Counted from the stretch's first letter, positions 19,391-29,060 are shown. The stretch is DNA of 64,000 bases from Phycisphaerae bacterium (GCA_030428945.1 JAUIEC010000019.1:33298-97297); one strand, 5' to 3'. Notes: generated by a model not told the origin, from the letters alone. Made by a program: numbers and translations.

Positions 19391-20900
19391 TCCGGCAACG
19401 CGCTGGTCGGCGCTGCTCCTGCTGCCCGTGCTGCTGCTGGCCGGATGTGCCGGCCAGGGTCCGAGCGGGTTCGCCGCGCCGACCTGGGCGACCGCCGCCG
19501 ATGAAGTCGTCCGCCACTACGACCTGGACGCCGACGATCAGCCCGAGATGACGCTGCGACAGGCGCGAATCGACGCGCAGGTCGCGGCCGTCGAATTCGC
19601 TGACGGTCCGGTCGCGCATCCCCCGGCCGGACCGGTCCCGCACCTGTTGATCATCCTCGACAGCATTCCGTTTGACGTGGTCCGCGTGGCCCAGCGAAGC
19701 GGGTGGTTCCCGCTCTTTCCGCCGCCCTCCCGACTGGTCAGCCCGTTCCCGGTGATGACCGATGTCGCCCTGGCCGACCTGTACGACATGTTCCCGCTTC
19801 CGGGCGTCGAGTCGCTCTTCCTCGACGGCGATCAACTCAGCGATCCGACCGAAACGTACCTGGCGAGCGTCAACATGCCGTGGACGGCGCGGATGGACTA
19901 CAGCATGGAACCGCTCGGCCACGCGTTCACCTATTCCGATCCCGTGCCGTGGCTCGGACATGAACTCGGCCGGATCGAGCGGCGCGGCCTGGCGGCGCTG
20001 CGGGCGGGGCGTTCGTATGCCGCCTACGTGGTCGGCACCTCGGCGCTGGGTTCGCAGCAGGGACGCAACGGCCACCTGCACGCCCTGCGCCAGGTGGCGG
20101 CCCTGTGCCTGCGCGTCACCTACGAACTGCGCGGCGCCGTGCAGATCACGCTGATCTCGGACCACGGACACGACTTCCAGCCCGGCCGCTGGATCGCGCT
20201 GGCCGACGGACTGCGCGACCTCGGCTTCCGGATCGGAACGCGGCGCGGCCCCGGCATCGACGCGATCGTGCCGGCCTGGGGACTGGTCAGTTGCGCCGCG
20301 ATCTACACCGATCAGCCGCGTGAAATCGCAACCGCGGCCGTGCTGCTCGAAGGTGTCGAGCACTGCGCCCTGCGTGATCCCGCGCGGCCGGATGTCGTGC
20401 TGCTGCTGGGACGCGACGGTCAGGCCGAGATCGCCCGCACGGCCGAGGGTCTGTACGCCTACCGCAGCGTCACCGGTGATCCGCTGGGACTGTCGCCTCC
20501 TGACGACCGCATCGTGACGATGCGCCGCGAAGACTGGCTGCGCGCGACGCTGGCCGACCCCTGGCCCGCGGCCGTTCCGCGGATCTGGGATGCCTTCGAC
20601 GATCGGTTCGTGCAGGCCCCCGAGGTGCTGGTCTCGCTCGGCCCCGGTTACTACACCGGCAGTCGCGACCTGCGCGGCCGGATGAAGATGGCGGCCACGC
20701 ACGGCAGTCTGCGCACCGCCGGGTCAATCGGTTTCGCGATGACGACCGCCGGCCGATTGCCGTCCGGCCTGGCGATCGGGGATCTGCCCGCGGCGCTGGC
20801 CGGCGTCAACCTGACCCTCCCCGGCCAGGTAGCCGGCGAAACTGCGACCGTCGAGCGGGGCGACCGGCCGCTCGCCGAGCAGGTCGAGGACGGTCGGTAG
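19380..20900 (+). CDS. Alkaline-phosphatase-superfamily-like lipoprotein
   Basis: About 506 residues. The lipoprotein signal is clear (ALLLLPVLLLAGC). A region with alkaline-phosphatase-superfamily features follows: HLLIILDSIPFDVV (first metal Asp and nucleophile region), ITLISDHGHDF (metal-binding DHG) and a C-terminal THGSL...MTT...DLPAALAG pattern. Several other metal ligands are not obvious, so enzymatic activity is uncertain. The start is unclear. TTG 19380 gives a sensible lipoprotein signal and an 11-nt overlap with the solute-binding gene; an ATG at 19281 would add a non-hydrophobic tail. Its 3' end runs 177 nt into the opposing phosphodiesterase gene. Confidence 0.65.
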   Translation: MPADPATRWSALLLLPVLLLAGCAGQGPSGFAAPTWATAADEVVRHYDLDADDQPEMTLRQARIDAQVAAVEFADGPVAHPPAGPVPHLLIILDSIPFDVVRVAQRSGWFPLFPPPSRLVSPFPVMTDVALADLYDMFPLPGVESLFLDGDQLSDPTETYLASVNMPWTARMDYSMEPLGHAFTYSDPVPWLGHELGRIERRGLAALRAGRSYAAYVVGTSALGSQQGRNGHLHALRQVAALCLRVTYELRGAVQITLISDHGHDFQPGRWIALADGLRDLGFRIGTRRGPGIDAIVPAWGLVSCAAIYTDQPREIATAAVLLEGVEHCALRDPARPDVVLLLGRDGQAEIARTAEGLYAYRSVTGDPLGLSPPDDRIVTMRREDWLRATLADPWPAAVPRIWDAFDDRFVQAPEVLVSLGPGYYTGSRDLRGRMKMAATHGSLRTAGSIGFAMTTAGRLPSGLAIGDLPAALAGVNLTLPGQVAGETATVERGDRPLAEQVEDGR

Positions 20901-22352
20901 CAGGTCGATCGTCCGAATGGCCCGCGCGTCGTGGCCCGGCCGTACGTCAGGGCCACGCCAGAGAAACCGGACCCGGGCCTCCGCCGCCCCCGCCCCGCCG
21001 TGACCGGCCGGGCTGTCCGGTTCGAGCCCCCACCCGGCTTCGGCCAGCAGCAGCACGTCCCCCGCCCGCGACGAATCGAAGTACCGCGACATCTGCACGA
21101 TCAGGTCCGGCCAGTCGCCGCCGGCCGTCGCGGCCAGCCAGTCGCGGTCCTCGTGCCAGGTCGCGCGCGTCAGCCCCCCGGCCAGTTCGCGGGCGAGAGT
21201 CCCCTGCTCGGCCTGCAGGCGGACGCGCCCGGTATCCGCCTCGCGTTCGATCCGACAGCGACCGGAGCGGCCCCGCAGGATCACGCCGCCCGCGCCGCGG
21301 GCCGCAACGAGACCGACCCCGGGCGCCTCCCACAGGGCAGGCTGGCCCGGGCGGCCGGTGATCCACGACCAGACTTCGGCGTGGGTCGGGGCCTGCTGCC
21401 AGCCCGCGGCGCCGCGCAGGTGCAGCACCATCCGCCGCGGCGCTCCGACGATCGCCAGGGCGGCGCGCTTCCGCCAGGCGGCGCCGTCGGCCGGTGTCGC
21501 AATGTCGGCCGTCCGCTCCGTCCGCAGCCAGGCCAGCAGGTCCGCCCGACGGTCCGGGGGAATCTGCACCTGGCCATGATCGGTCACCAGCGCGAAATGC
21601 AGTCGCCGGGCGCCGGCAGCGTCTTCGAGGGCGGAAACCACGCGGCCGACCTGGTGGTCGATTCGCTGCAGTGCGGCGGCGTAGGTTCCGGAATGCAGCC
21701 CGTCGCGGTGCGCGGTCGCATCGGCGGTCGGGAAGTAGACCACCGCCAGTCCCGGCCAGTCGGCGGCAGGCTGACGGGCGAGCGATTCGGCCTCGGCCGC
21801 GGCGTTGCGTTCGACGGCGGCGAAATCGCCGAACAGCCAGGCGAGCCCGCTGGTGATCAGGTTGTTGCGGACCTGGTCGGCGCCGCGCTGCGTATGGCAT
21901 TGCACGCTGAGCGTGTGTTGGTCGCTGATGTGTTCGTGCAGGGTGGCGACAGCCAGGTCCGGGTTGATGCGGTCAAAGCCGGAAACGCTGTCGTAGTCGC
22001 GCAGTTCCAGCGTCCGTCGATCGAACCAGCGGTTGCCGTAGATGCCGTGGCGGGCCGGCCAGCACCCGGTGAACAGCCCGCCCGCGTTGATGTACGTCAG
22101 GCTGGGCAGCGTCACGATGGTTCGCGAGAAGACGCGGCCTTCACGCAGGAACAGCCGTTGCAGATGGGGCAGTCGGTCGTCTTCCGCGAGTTGGTCCAGA
22201 ACGGCCGGCGCGAGCCCGTCGATCCACAGCAGGACGACGGTCACCGGTTCCGGGGGATAGTCCGTCGATGGCGCGACGCCACTCCCGCGCGGGGCGGCAC
22301 AGCCGGCGGCCAGCAGGACCGTCACAGACAGCAGACGGGCGAGCGGCCGCAT
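20724..22352 (-). CDS. Type I phosphodiesterase / nucleotide pyrophosphatase family lipoprotein
   Basis: A 542-residue lipoprotein (signal MRPLARLLSVTVLLAAGC) of the alkaline phosphatase superfamily. Metal and nucleophile motifs are intact: LLWIDGL (Asp), TIVTLPSLTYIN (Thr nucleophile), YFPTADATAHRDG (Asp/His) and LVTDHGQVQIP (Asp-His). The C-terminal TIDLLPTVLDLLG...DGRSFAGYL matches the usual sulfatase/phosphodiesterase ending, after which about 33 extra residues lie antisense to the convergent gene. Its start abuts the LeuA-family stop (TGATG). The substrate is unknown; a periplasmic phosphodiester or pyrophosphate is likely. Confidence 0.85.
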   Translation of the reverse strand: MRPLARLLSVTVLLAAGCAAPRGSGVAPSTDYPPEPVTVVLLWIDGLAPAVLDQLAEDDRLPHLQRLFLREGRVFSRTIVTLPSLTYINAGGLFTGCWPARHGIYGNRWFDRRTLELRDYDSVSGFDRINPDLAVATLHEHISDQHTLSVQCHTQRGADQVRNNLITSGLAWLFGDFAAVERNAAAEAESLARQPAADWPGLAVVYFPTADATAHRDGLHSGTYAAALQRIDHQVGRVVSALEDAAGARRLHFALVTDHGQVQIPPDRRADLLAWLRTERTADIATPADGAAWRKRAALAIVGAPRRMVLHLRGAAGWQQAPTHAEVWSWITGRPGQPALWEAPGVGLVAARGAGGVILRGRSGRCRIEREADTGRVRLQAEQGTLARELAGGLTRATWHEDRDWLAATAGGDWPDLIVQMSRYFDSSRAGDVLLLAEAGWGLEPDSPAGHGGAGAAEARVRFLWRGPDVRPGHDARAIRTIDLLPTVLDLLGERPVAPLDGRSFAGYLAGEGQVDAGQRRGQIPDRQAGRQSAGGRHRETD

Positions 22353-23587
22353 CAGGCCGAGTCGGACACCTTGGCCCCGTTGCGGCGCGGCTGGTACTCG
22401 TCGATCGTCATGTAGGGACGAACGCGGTCGAGGAAGCCCTCCACCTCGGCCATGTCGTCCGGGGCGTGCTCTTCGTTCTTCAGGAAGTCGAGCACCATGC
22501 GGACGTGTTCCTCGGTCGCCTCGGTGCCGTTGGCTTCGAGGTGGTGCTTGACGGCCGCGCTGCCGCTGTGCCGGCCGAGGACGACCTCGACGGGCCCGGC
22601 CCCGATCAGTTCGGGCGGGAACGGCATGTAGGTGTCGGGGTTCTGCAGGATGCCGTCCTGGTGGATGCCGGCCTCGGTGCGGAACAGGTTGCGTCCGACG
22701 ACCGGCTTGTTGGCGGCCGGTTCGAAGCCGGTCAGGTCCGAGACCATCTTGGAGATGGCGTGCAGCCTGGCCGGGTTGACCTGCGACTTGCGGCCGAACT
22801 CGTCTTCGTGCAGGACGAGGGCGAGGGCGATTTCCTCGAGGGCGACGTTTCCGGCGCGTTCCCCGATGCCGTTGATGGTGCCCTGGACGACGTTGACGCC
22901 TTCCTCGACGCAGGCCAGCGAGTTGGCGGTGGCCAGGCCGAGATCGTTGTGGAAGTGCACCGCGAGCATCGCATCGCCGATGTTGCGGACGCTGTCCTGG
23001 ATGTGCCGAATCGCCGCGGCCGCCTTGCGCGGGGTCAGGATTCCGACGGTGTCGGTGAAGCCGATCGAGAGGGCCCCGGCGTCGATGGCGGCCTCGTAGA
23101 TTTCCTTGAGGAAGTCCGGTTCGGTCCGCGAGGCGTCCTCGGGTCCGAAGGAGATCAGTTCGAAGTACTTGCTGGCGTGCTCGATCGAGCGGACGGCCGT
23201 GTCGACGATCTCGGCCTTGGTCATGTTGTGCTTGTGTTCGCGGTGGATCGGGCTGGTGCCGATGAAGAGCGTGATGGCCCGCTTGAGGGGCGAGACGGCG
23301 GCCATGGCTTCGGCGGCCAGTTCGATGTCTTCGATCTTGGTGCGGGAGAGGGCCGAGAGGACCGGCCCCTTGACCCGTCCGGCGATGGCCCGGACGCCCT
23401 CGATTTCGAGGGGTCCGGCGGCGGGGAAGCCACAGTCGATGGAGTGCACGCCGGCATCCGCCAGGGCCTGGGCGATTTCGACCTTCGCGTCGGGCGAAAG
23501 CCGGATGCCCGGCATCTGGGCCCCGTCGCGGCAGGTCGTGTCACTGATGAAGACGACCCGCTTGCGCTTCTGGTGGCGGAGGGCCAT
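22352..23587 (-). CDS. 2-isopropylmalate/homocitrate synthase family enzyme
   Basis: About 411 residues of the HMGL-like/LeuA superfamily, which condenses acetyl-CoA with a 2-oxo acid. Visible motifs are ISDTTCRDGAQMPG (about 13-26, catalytic Arg-Asp), VHFHNDLGLATANSLACVEEG (metal-binding HxH region) and GIGERAGNVALEEIALAL. It is shorter than full LeuA and lacks a recognisable leucine-regulatory domain, so 2-isopropylmalate, citramalate or homocitrate synthase are all possible. ATG 23587 has AAGG at 8 nt and fits the family start. ATGs at 23620 and 23632 would add 11-15 residues. Confidence 0.82.
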   Translation of the reverse strand: MALRHQKRKRVVFISDTTCRDGAQMPGIRLSPDAKVEIAQALADAGVHSIDCGFPAAGPLEIEGVRAIAGRVKGPVLSALSRTKIEDIELAAEAMAAVSPLKRAITLFIGTSPIHREHKHNMTKAEIVDTAVRSIEHASKYFELISFGPEDASRTEPDFLKEIYEAAIDAGALSIGFTDTVGILTPRKAAAAIRHIQDSVRNIGDAMLAVHFHNDLGLATANSLACVEEGVNVVQGTINGIGERAGNVALEEIALALVLHEDEFGRKSQVNPARLHAISKMVSDLTGFEPAANKPVVGRNLFRTEAGIHQDGILQNPDTYMPFPPELIGAGPVEVVLGRHSGSAAVKHHLEANGTEATEEHVRMVLDFLKNEEHAPDDMAEVEGFLDRVRPYMTIDEYQPRRNGAKVSDSA

Positions 23588-23899
23588 GCGTTTTACCTTG
23601 CGGTTGATCGCGGAAAACATCGAGTTGTGCATCTCCGTCGCGTGGCGAGCGGCAACTCCGGTGCGGTGGCACGAAATGCCGGGATCGCGGCCACGCGGTA
23701 TGCGCGATCCTCATCCGGTCAGTGTACTGGCTGACCGCAGCCGGGGCGATGCCCGTCGGCAATTTGCCCCCCGCCGGGCGAGCCCCCGCAATTCCTCCAG
23801 ACACCCGCCCTAGCAAGGGGTTAGGCGCGGTCCGCCGATTGACCCGCCCCGCCCCGAGCGGCACCGGGCCAGACCCGGCCGGGCCACGGCGGCCACCCG

Positions 23900-23938
23900 A
23901 CAGAGAAACGGGCCGGCTCCCGCATGAGAGCCGACCCG
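23900..23938 (-). terminator. Terminator of the Tricorn gene
   Basis: On the minus strand the arms CGGGTCGGCTC and GGAGCCGGCCCG flank a short TCATGCG loop and are followed by TTTCTCT. It lies 110 bp beyond the Tricorn stop codon. Confidence 0.7.
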
Positions 23939-24013
23939 CCGAGACCGTTCGTGATGATCCCCGGTTCAGCCCGCGGCAGCACCGCGAAGATCGCAGTGAC
24001 AAACCGCCGCCCC

Positions 24014-24043
24014 GGTTCCCGATCCCTGTTCCCTGTTCCCTTC
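24014..24043. repeat. Short GGGAACA-type array (inverse orientation)
   Basis: About three copies of TTCCCTG/TTCCCGA, the complement of the 9424-9487 heptamer, sit immediately after the Tricorn stop codon. They are preceded by the CACTGCGATCTTCGC module in inverse orientation (23984-23998), the same pairing of modules seen near 57245-57360. Confidence 0.75.
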
Positions 24044-24048
24044 CGCGC

Positions 24049-27000
24049 CTACTTGTCCTCTTCGGCGATGCCCATGCCGGCCCGGTCGGGGCCGCTGGGC
24101 TTGGGGGTCGGGCGATAGGGGTGTCGCTTCAGTTCGTCCAGCAGGTGGGCGATGGCGGCATCAAGCTGCGGATCGGCCCCGTCCTGCATGTTGGCCGGGT
24201 CGTCGATGACCTCGATGTCGGGATCGACGCCGTGGCCTTCGACGCCCCAACTGCCGTCGACGTCGTAGTAGGCGAACCGCGGGACGGTCACGCCGGCCCC
24301 GTCGATCAGGCCCGGGTTGCCGGAGATGCCGACCAGTCCGCCCCAGGTGCGGGTGCCGATCAGCTTGCCGAGCCTGTGCTGGCGGAACAGCTTCGGGAAC
24401 ATGTCGCCGCCGGAGCCGGCCATGCCGTTGATCAGCATCGCCTTGGGGCCGTTGTGGGCGTCGCCGGGGCTGGTCCAGCTCTGCCCGTCGCGCAGGGCCC
24501 AGTAGTTGGTCACCGGCCGGTCGAGCAGTTCGATGAAGCGGTGCGGGATCTGTCCGCCGCCGTTCCAGCGTTCGTCGATCAGCAGGGCGGGCATGTGGCT
24601 CTGTCCGTAGAACTGGCGGATCAGGTCGTTCTGTCCGGGCACGCCGGTGTTCTGCACGTAGATGTAGCCGATCTTTCCGCCGGACTTCTCCTCGACGTAG
24701 GCCCGGTTCCGCTCGATCCAGTGGCGGAAGCGGAGGTTGCCGTCCGACGAGAGCGTCTTGACCAGCACGCGTCGCAGGTCGTCGCCTTCCATGTTCGGGG
24801 CGCTGTTGACGGTCAGCTCGACCGTTTCGTCGGCCAGTCCGATGAAGGCCGCCCACGGGTCGCGGTCGGTGTCGACCGGGATGCCGTTGACCGCCAGCAG
24901 GTAGTCGCCTTCCCTGACCTCGACGCCGGGCTGGCTGAGCGGGCCGCGGGCGTCGGAGTCCCAGGCGGCGCCTTCGTAGACGGTCGTGATCTGGTAGGCG
25001 GTGCCGTCCGGCGACTCGACCAGGGCGAAATCGCAGCCGAGCATGCCGACGCTCTCGCGCGGCTGCGGCTCGCCGGGCCCCGAGCGGTAGTAGGCGTGCC
25101 CGACGTTCAGTTCGGCGATCATCTCGCGGATCAGGACGGCGACGTCGCTGCGGCTGACGCAGTCCGGCAACTGGGCCGCGTAGCGCTCGCGGACCGCGTC
25201 CCAGTCGACGCCGTGCATGCCCGGATCGTAGAAGTAATCGCGCTGCAGGCGCCAGGCTTCGTGGAAGACCTGGGCCCACTCCTCGCGCGGATTGACGTAG
25301 CCGACCATCCTGCCGGTATCGACCGGATCCGAGGCGGACTGCCCGGCCGCGGCACTGACGACGACGATCTTCTCGCCGGTCAGGGCCAGCAGTTTCTTGC
25401 CGTCGGCCGAGATGTCGAAGCCGAACGCGCCGGCCAGGACGTTGCGCTCGCCCTTGTCGTGCTCGTCGATGTCGAACAGCTTGATCGCCCGCGACTCGCC
25501 GTAGCGCATGTAGAGCAACTGGTTCTTATCGTTGACGACCAGGTTGCCGAAGCTGCCGTTGTCGACCGGCAGCGGCAGGGCCCGCCGCTCGAAGCCCTCC
25601 AGGTCGATCACGACCGGCTTGACCTCGTCGTCGCCTTCCTCGTCCTCGGGTTCCTCATCGGTGCGGGTCAGTTCGAAGGTCCCGGTCAGCCCCATGTCGG
25701 CGTTGGACCAGGTTCCCTTCAGCGTGTCGCCGTCGATCGTCGCCTCGAGCTTGAAGGTCATGCCCTCCTCGGTGGTCCGCTGCATGCTGACCTTGCCGTC
25801 GCTGAACTCGACCGAATCGAAGTCGCCGCTGCTGCCGGCCACCTCGATGGTGCCGATCATGCCGTCATCGCCGCGATCGACGAAGCTCATCGTCACGCCG
25901 GCTTCGTCCTCGGGCATGCCGAGCGCTGCCAGGCCGGTCAGCGTGCCCTTCCAGACGCCGTGCAGTTCGTTGCGTTCGACATCGGCGTCCTCGTCGTCGC
26001 TGTCAGCGTCCTTGTCCTGCTTGTCCTTGTCCTTGTCGGCGTCATCGCCGTCTTCGTCATCACCCTCTTCGTCATCACCTTCGTCGTCGTCGCCGTCCTT
26101 GTCCTCGTCATCGCCGTCGGCGTCGTCCCACTCCTCTTCCTCGTTCTCGGGCAGCCAGGGGTGTTCGACGTCCGCGTTCAGCGGAACGGCCAGGAGCACC
26201 TCGGTATCGCGGTAGACGAAGTTCTGCTCGATCTCGCTGTAGGTCGGACGGAACGAACGCTGGCTGGCGAAGTACAGGAACTCGCCCTTGCGATCGAAGG
26301 TCGGGCTCGAGGAACTGAAGAACGGACTCGTCACGCGATGCAGGGCGCCCTCGGCCACGTCGTACAGGCAGATCTGCCCGCGGCTGGCCTCCCGGGTCGA
26401 CAGCGCGAAGGTCAGCCACTTCGAATCGGCCGACCAGCTTACCCCGGGCTCGCGGCCCCACGGGTCCCGGGCCACCTCGGTGACCGCGCCGCTCTCGACC
26501 TCGACCAGGAAGATCGAACCGGTCTTGTCAGTGAAGCAGATCTGTTTCGAGTCCGGAGACCACGACTGCAGACGACGGAAACAGGTGCCGTTGTCGGTCA
26601 CCTGGCGGGTCTCCCCGCGGCCGTCCGACCGCGTCACGTAGACCTCGTACTCGCCGGTCGCGTCCGACAGGTACGCGATCCACTTGCCGTCCGGGCTCCA
26701 GGCCGGCGAGCGCTCGGCCGTCCCGCTGGTGCGGGTCAGGTTGCGGGTGATGCCCTTCTCGGCCGGCACCGACCAGACTTCGCCGCGGGCCTCGATCGCG
26801 ACCCGCTTGCCGGTGCTGGAGATCGACCCGCCGTTGATGAAGTCGTCGTACTCGACCTTCTGCGGGCGCAGCGTCGGCCGCGCGCCGGGGATCGTCACCT
26901 TGACCGGGGTCAGCTTGCCATCCGGCAGCGACAGCAGGTGCAGGCCGGTGCCGTTCTGCAGGACGATCTCGCCCTTGCCGTCCGGGCCCGGGCCGAGCGC

Positions 27001-27792
27001 CGGCCACTGCACGTCGTAGTCGCTGAAGCGGGTCACCTGCCGGCGGTCGCCGGACCCGGTGTCGTAGGACCAGATGTTCAGCCGGTGATTCGGGCCGGCA
27101 TCGGACAGGTAGTAGACCGTCTGGCCGACCCACATCGGCTGGGTGTCGGTGCCCTCCCAGTCGGTGATCTGCCGCGATTCGAGCGTCTCGAGATTGAACA
27201 GCCACAGGTCCGAGGCCATCCCGCCGCGATAGCGCTTCCATGTCCGTCCGTCGCGGTTGTGCGGCGTGTAGCAGAGCCACTTGCGGTCCGGGCTGATCGC
27301 CCCGGCCGCACCGTACGGCACCGGCAACTGCTCCGGCAGGCCGCCGTCGGCCGCGACCGTCAGCAGTTGCGACTGCCGCGGCAGTCCGCCGATCCCGCGA
27401 CCGACGAAGAGCAGGTCGCCGCCCGGGGTCCAGTCGCAGAGGCGTTCGTCCATCGGGTGATGGGTCACGCGAAAGGGCACGCCGCCGGCGGTCGCCAGCG
27501 TGTACAGGTCGCGGTCGCCGTCGTAGTTGCCGACGAACGCGATCGTGCCGCCGTCGGCGCTGAACCGCGGGAAGCTCTCCTCGCCCGGGGGGCTCGCCAG
27601 CGGCCGGGCCACCCCGCCGGTGCGGGCGACGAGCCACAGGTCACCGCCGTAGACGAAGACGATCTGGTCCTTGCTGACGTCGGGGTAGCGGAGCATTCCG
27701 CCGTGCGGGGTGATGTCCGCCGTGGCCGGGAGCGCTCCGGCGAATGCGCCGGCCACCAGGCCTCCGAGAATCCATCGTGCCTGCTTCTGCAT
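24049..27792 (-). CDS. Tricorn-type S41 peptidase with an acidic, domain-bearing insertion
   Basis: A 1247-residue exported (signal 1-26) Tricorn homologue, a peptidase that degrades oligopeptides. Residues about 30-545 are WD/TolB-like propeller blades (repeated SPDGKW, SADSKW). Next is an Asp/Glu/Lys tract (about 548-604), a small beta domain (GVWKGTLTGL to GTFELTR, about 607-709) and a second acidic stretch (711-724), followed by the remaining propeller. The C-terminal half has the core C1 helix region (LNVGHAYY, catalytic His), a PDZ (about 925-1010), and the C2 catalytic GMAGSGGDMFP with Ser-Asp. A triad is therefore present. The acidic insertion is not part of the archaeal prototype. 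Confidence 0.9.
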   Translation of the reverse strand: MQKQARWILGGLVAGAFAGALPATADITPHGGMLRYPDVSKDQIVFVYGGDLWLVARTGGVARPLASPPGEESFPRFSADGGTIAFVGNYDGDRDLYTLATAGGVPFRVTHHPMDERLCDWTPGGDLLFVGRGIGGLPRQSQLLTVAADGGLPEQLPVPYGAAGAISPDRKWLCYTPHNRDGRTWKRYRGGMASDLWLFNLETLESRQITDWEGTDTQPMWVGQTVYYLSDAGPNHRLNIWSYDTGSGDRRQVTRFSDYDVQWPALGPGPDGKGEIVLQNGTGLHLLSLPDGKLTPVKVTIPGARPTLRPQKVEYDDFINGGSISSTGKRVAIEARGEVWSVPAEKGITRNLTRTSGTAERSPAWSPDGKWIAYLSDATGEYEVYVTRSDGRGETRQVTDNGTCFRRLQSWSPDSKQICFTDKTGSIFLVEVESGAVTEVARDPWGREPGVSWSADSKWLTFALSTREASRGQICLYDVAEGALHRVTSPFFSSSSPTFDRKGEFLYFASQRSFRPTYSEIEQNFVYRDTEVLLAVPLNADVEHPWLPENEEEEWDDADGDDEDKDGDDDEGDDEEGDDEDGDDADKDKDKQDKDADSDDEDADVERNELHGVWKGTLTGLAALGMPEDEAGVTMSFVDRGDDGMIGTIEVAGSSGDFDSVEFSDGKVSMQRTTEEGMTFKLEATIDGDTLKGTWSNADMGLTGTFELTRTDEEPEDEEGDDEVKPVVIDLEGFERRALPLPVDNGSFGNLVVNDKNQLLYMRYGESRAIKLFDIDEHDKGERNVLAGAFGFDISADGKKLLALTGEKIVVVSAAAGQSASDPVDTGRMVGYVNPREEWAQVFHEAWRLQRDYFYDPGMHGVDWDAVRERYAAQLPDCVSRSDVAVLIREMIAELNVGHAYYRSGPGEPQPRESVGMLGCDFALVESPDGTAYQITTVYEGAAWDSDARGPLSQPGVEVREGDYLLAVNGIPVDTDRDPWAAFIGLADETVELTVNSAPNMEGDDLRRVLVKTLSSDGNLRFRHWIERNRAYVEEKSGGKIGYIYVQNTGVPGQNDLIRQFYGQSHMPALLIDERWNGGGQIPHRFIELLDRPVTNYWALRDGQSWTSPGDAHNGPKAMLINGMAGSGGDMFPKLFRQHRLGKLIGTRTWGGLVGISGNPGLIDGAGVTVPRFAYYDVDGSWGVEGHGVDPDIEVIDDPANMQDGADPQLDAAIAHLLDELKRHPYRPTPKPSGPDRAGMGIAEEDK

Positions 27793-27922
27793 GGGGGTAC
27801 CTCTCGCTGCTGGAAGGCCACGGTGCTCGCGATCCGTGGCGTAGTCTTGCAGACCGATCCACGCGGGCGAACCGGCCGGAAAAAGCGTGCGCGGGATGTC
27901 CCGACTCGTCCGGGGCCCCGGC

Positions 27923-28918
27923 TCAGGTCTTTTGCGCGATGTACGCGGCGGCCGCGGCGGTGACCTTGCCGACGACGTCGGCGACGGTTCCGTCGAGGAT
28001 CGCGCCGGCGGCCATGTTGTGTCCGCCGCCGCCGAACTGCTGGGCCAGTTCGAGGATCGGCAGGCCGCGTTCGCCGCGGAAGTTCATCCGGATCTTCCCG
28101 GGGTTGCCTTCGGAGAACAGGATCGCGACGCGGACGCCCTCGATTGAGCGGACGATCTCGACCTGGTCGTCGATGTCCTCGGCGGTGCATCCGGCCCCGT
28201 GGATTTCCTGGTGGTTGCAGGTGCTCCAGCCGAGTCGTCCGTCGTCGCTGACGCGGGTGTTGGCGTAGACGGTCTTGAGCAACTGGAACTCGGGCTGGTT
28301 GTAGCTGCGGTTGAGTCGCTCGCAGGTGTCCTCGACGGCGGCCCCGGCCTCGATCAGTTCGTGTCCGACCTGCAGGCTGCGTCCGGTCGTGTTCGAGAGC
28401 GAGAAGCCCTGGGTGTCGTTGTGGATGCCGGCGTAGAGCAGCGTGGCGATCGCCGGCGTGATCTCGACGTCGAGGGCCCGCAGGACTTCGTAGACCATTT
28501 CGCAGGAACTGCTGCGGGTGCCTTCGACCCAGTTGACCGCGCCGTACTGGGTGTTCGAGGCGTGGTGGTCGATGTTCAGCACTTTCGCGTCGGGCAGCGC
28601 TTCGAGCTTGCCGTCGACGTTGACGCGCTTCTCCTTGGCGGTGTCCATCGCGACGGCCAGGTCGCAGGCGGCCAGTTGCTCGGCGGTGCCGGGGGTGAAG
28701 TCGGCCAGGGCGACCATGAACTGCAGTTTGCGGTTGACGCTGCCGGCCGGCATGGCGCAGACGGGCTGCTTGCCGAGTTGTTCGAGTCCGAGTTTCATCG
28801 CGCCGATCACGCCGAGGCAGTCGGCGTCGGGCGTGACGTGGCCCATCAGGGCGACCTTCGTTGCGGCGCGGATCGCGTCGCAGACCTCGCTCGGTACAAC
28901 GTTCTGCGTGCTCGTCAT
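27923..28918 (-). CDS. nrnA: NrnA-type oligoribonuclease / pAp phosphatase (DHH family)
   Basis: A 331-residue DHH/DHHA1 phosphoesterase that degrades nanoRNA and dephosphorylates pAp. Motifs in order: HVTPDADCLG (28-37, metal Asp residues), VAMDTA (about 89), NIDHHASN (115-122, the DHH signature), and the DHHA1 GGGGHNMAAGA near residue 300. The upstream extension to 29080 is rejected because it is basic and unlike the family; ATG 28918 fits. It is divergent from the DUF3754 gene with 142 bp between starts. Specificity between nanoRNA, pAp and c-di-nucleotide breakdown is not readable. Confidence 0.92.
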   Translation of the reverse strand: MTSTQNVVPSEVCDAIRAATKVALMGHVTPDADCLGVIGAMKLGLEQLGKQPVCAMPAGSVNRKLQFMVALADFTPGTAEQLAACDLAVAMDTAKEKRVNVDGKLEALPDAKVLNIDHHASNTQYGAVNWVEGTRSSSCEMVYEVLRALDVEITPAIATLLYAGIHNDTQGFSLSNTTGRSLQVGHELIEAGAAVEDTCERLNRSYNQPEFQLLKTVYANTRVSDDGRLGWSTCNHQEIHGAGCTAEDIDDQVEIVRSIEGVRVAILFSEGNPGKIRMNFRGERGLPILELAQQFGGGGHNMAAGAILDGTVADVVGKVTAAAAAYIAQKT

Positions 28919-29060
28919 CGTGACCCTCGTTCCCCAGAAATCACCGGAAACCTCGCGGATCGGGAAGTGTAACCGTACCGGCCGCCGGGCGAAACGGGCA
29001 CAAACGCGGGCGTGATTTGTACTACGCGCCGGGCCGCGATTGGCCCTACCATTCGCAGCC

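Larger units (their letters stand above)
23588..24048. other. Non-coding gap between LeuA-family and Tricorn genes
   Basis: About 460 bp without a credible gene. It contains the Tricorn terminator (23900-23938), the CACTGCGATCTTCGC module on the minus strand (23984-23998) and the GGGAACA-type array (24014-24043). The LeuA-family promoter should lie near 23640-23760; no clear box was found. Confidence 0.6.

Noticed and set aside
19257..20702. Minus-strand frame over the AlkP-like lipoprotein
   Set aside because: Shadow frame with no signal peptide or motif; the plus strand has a clear lipobox and a DHG motif.
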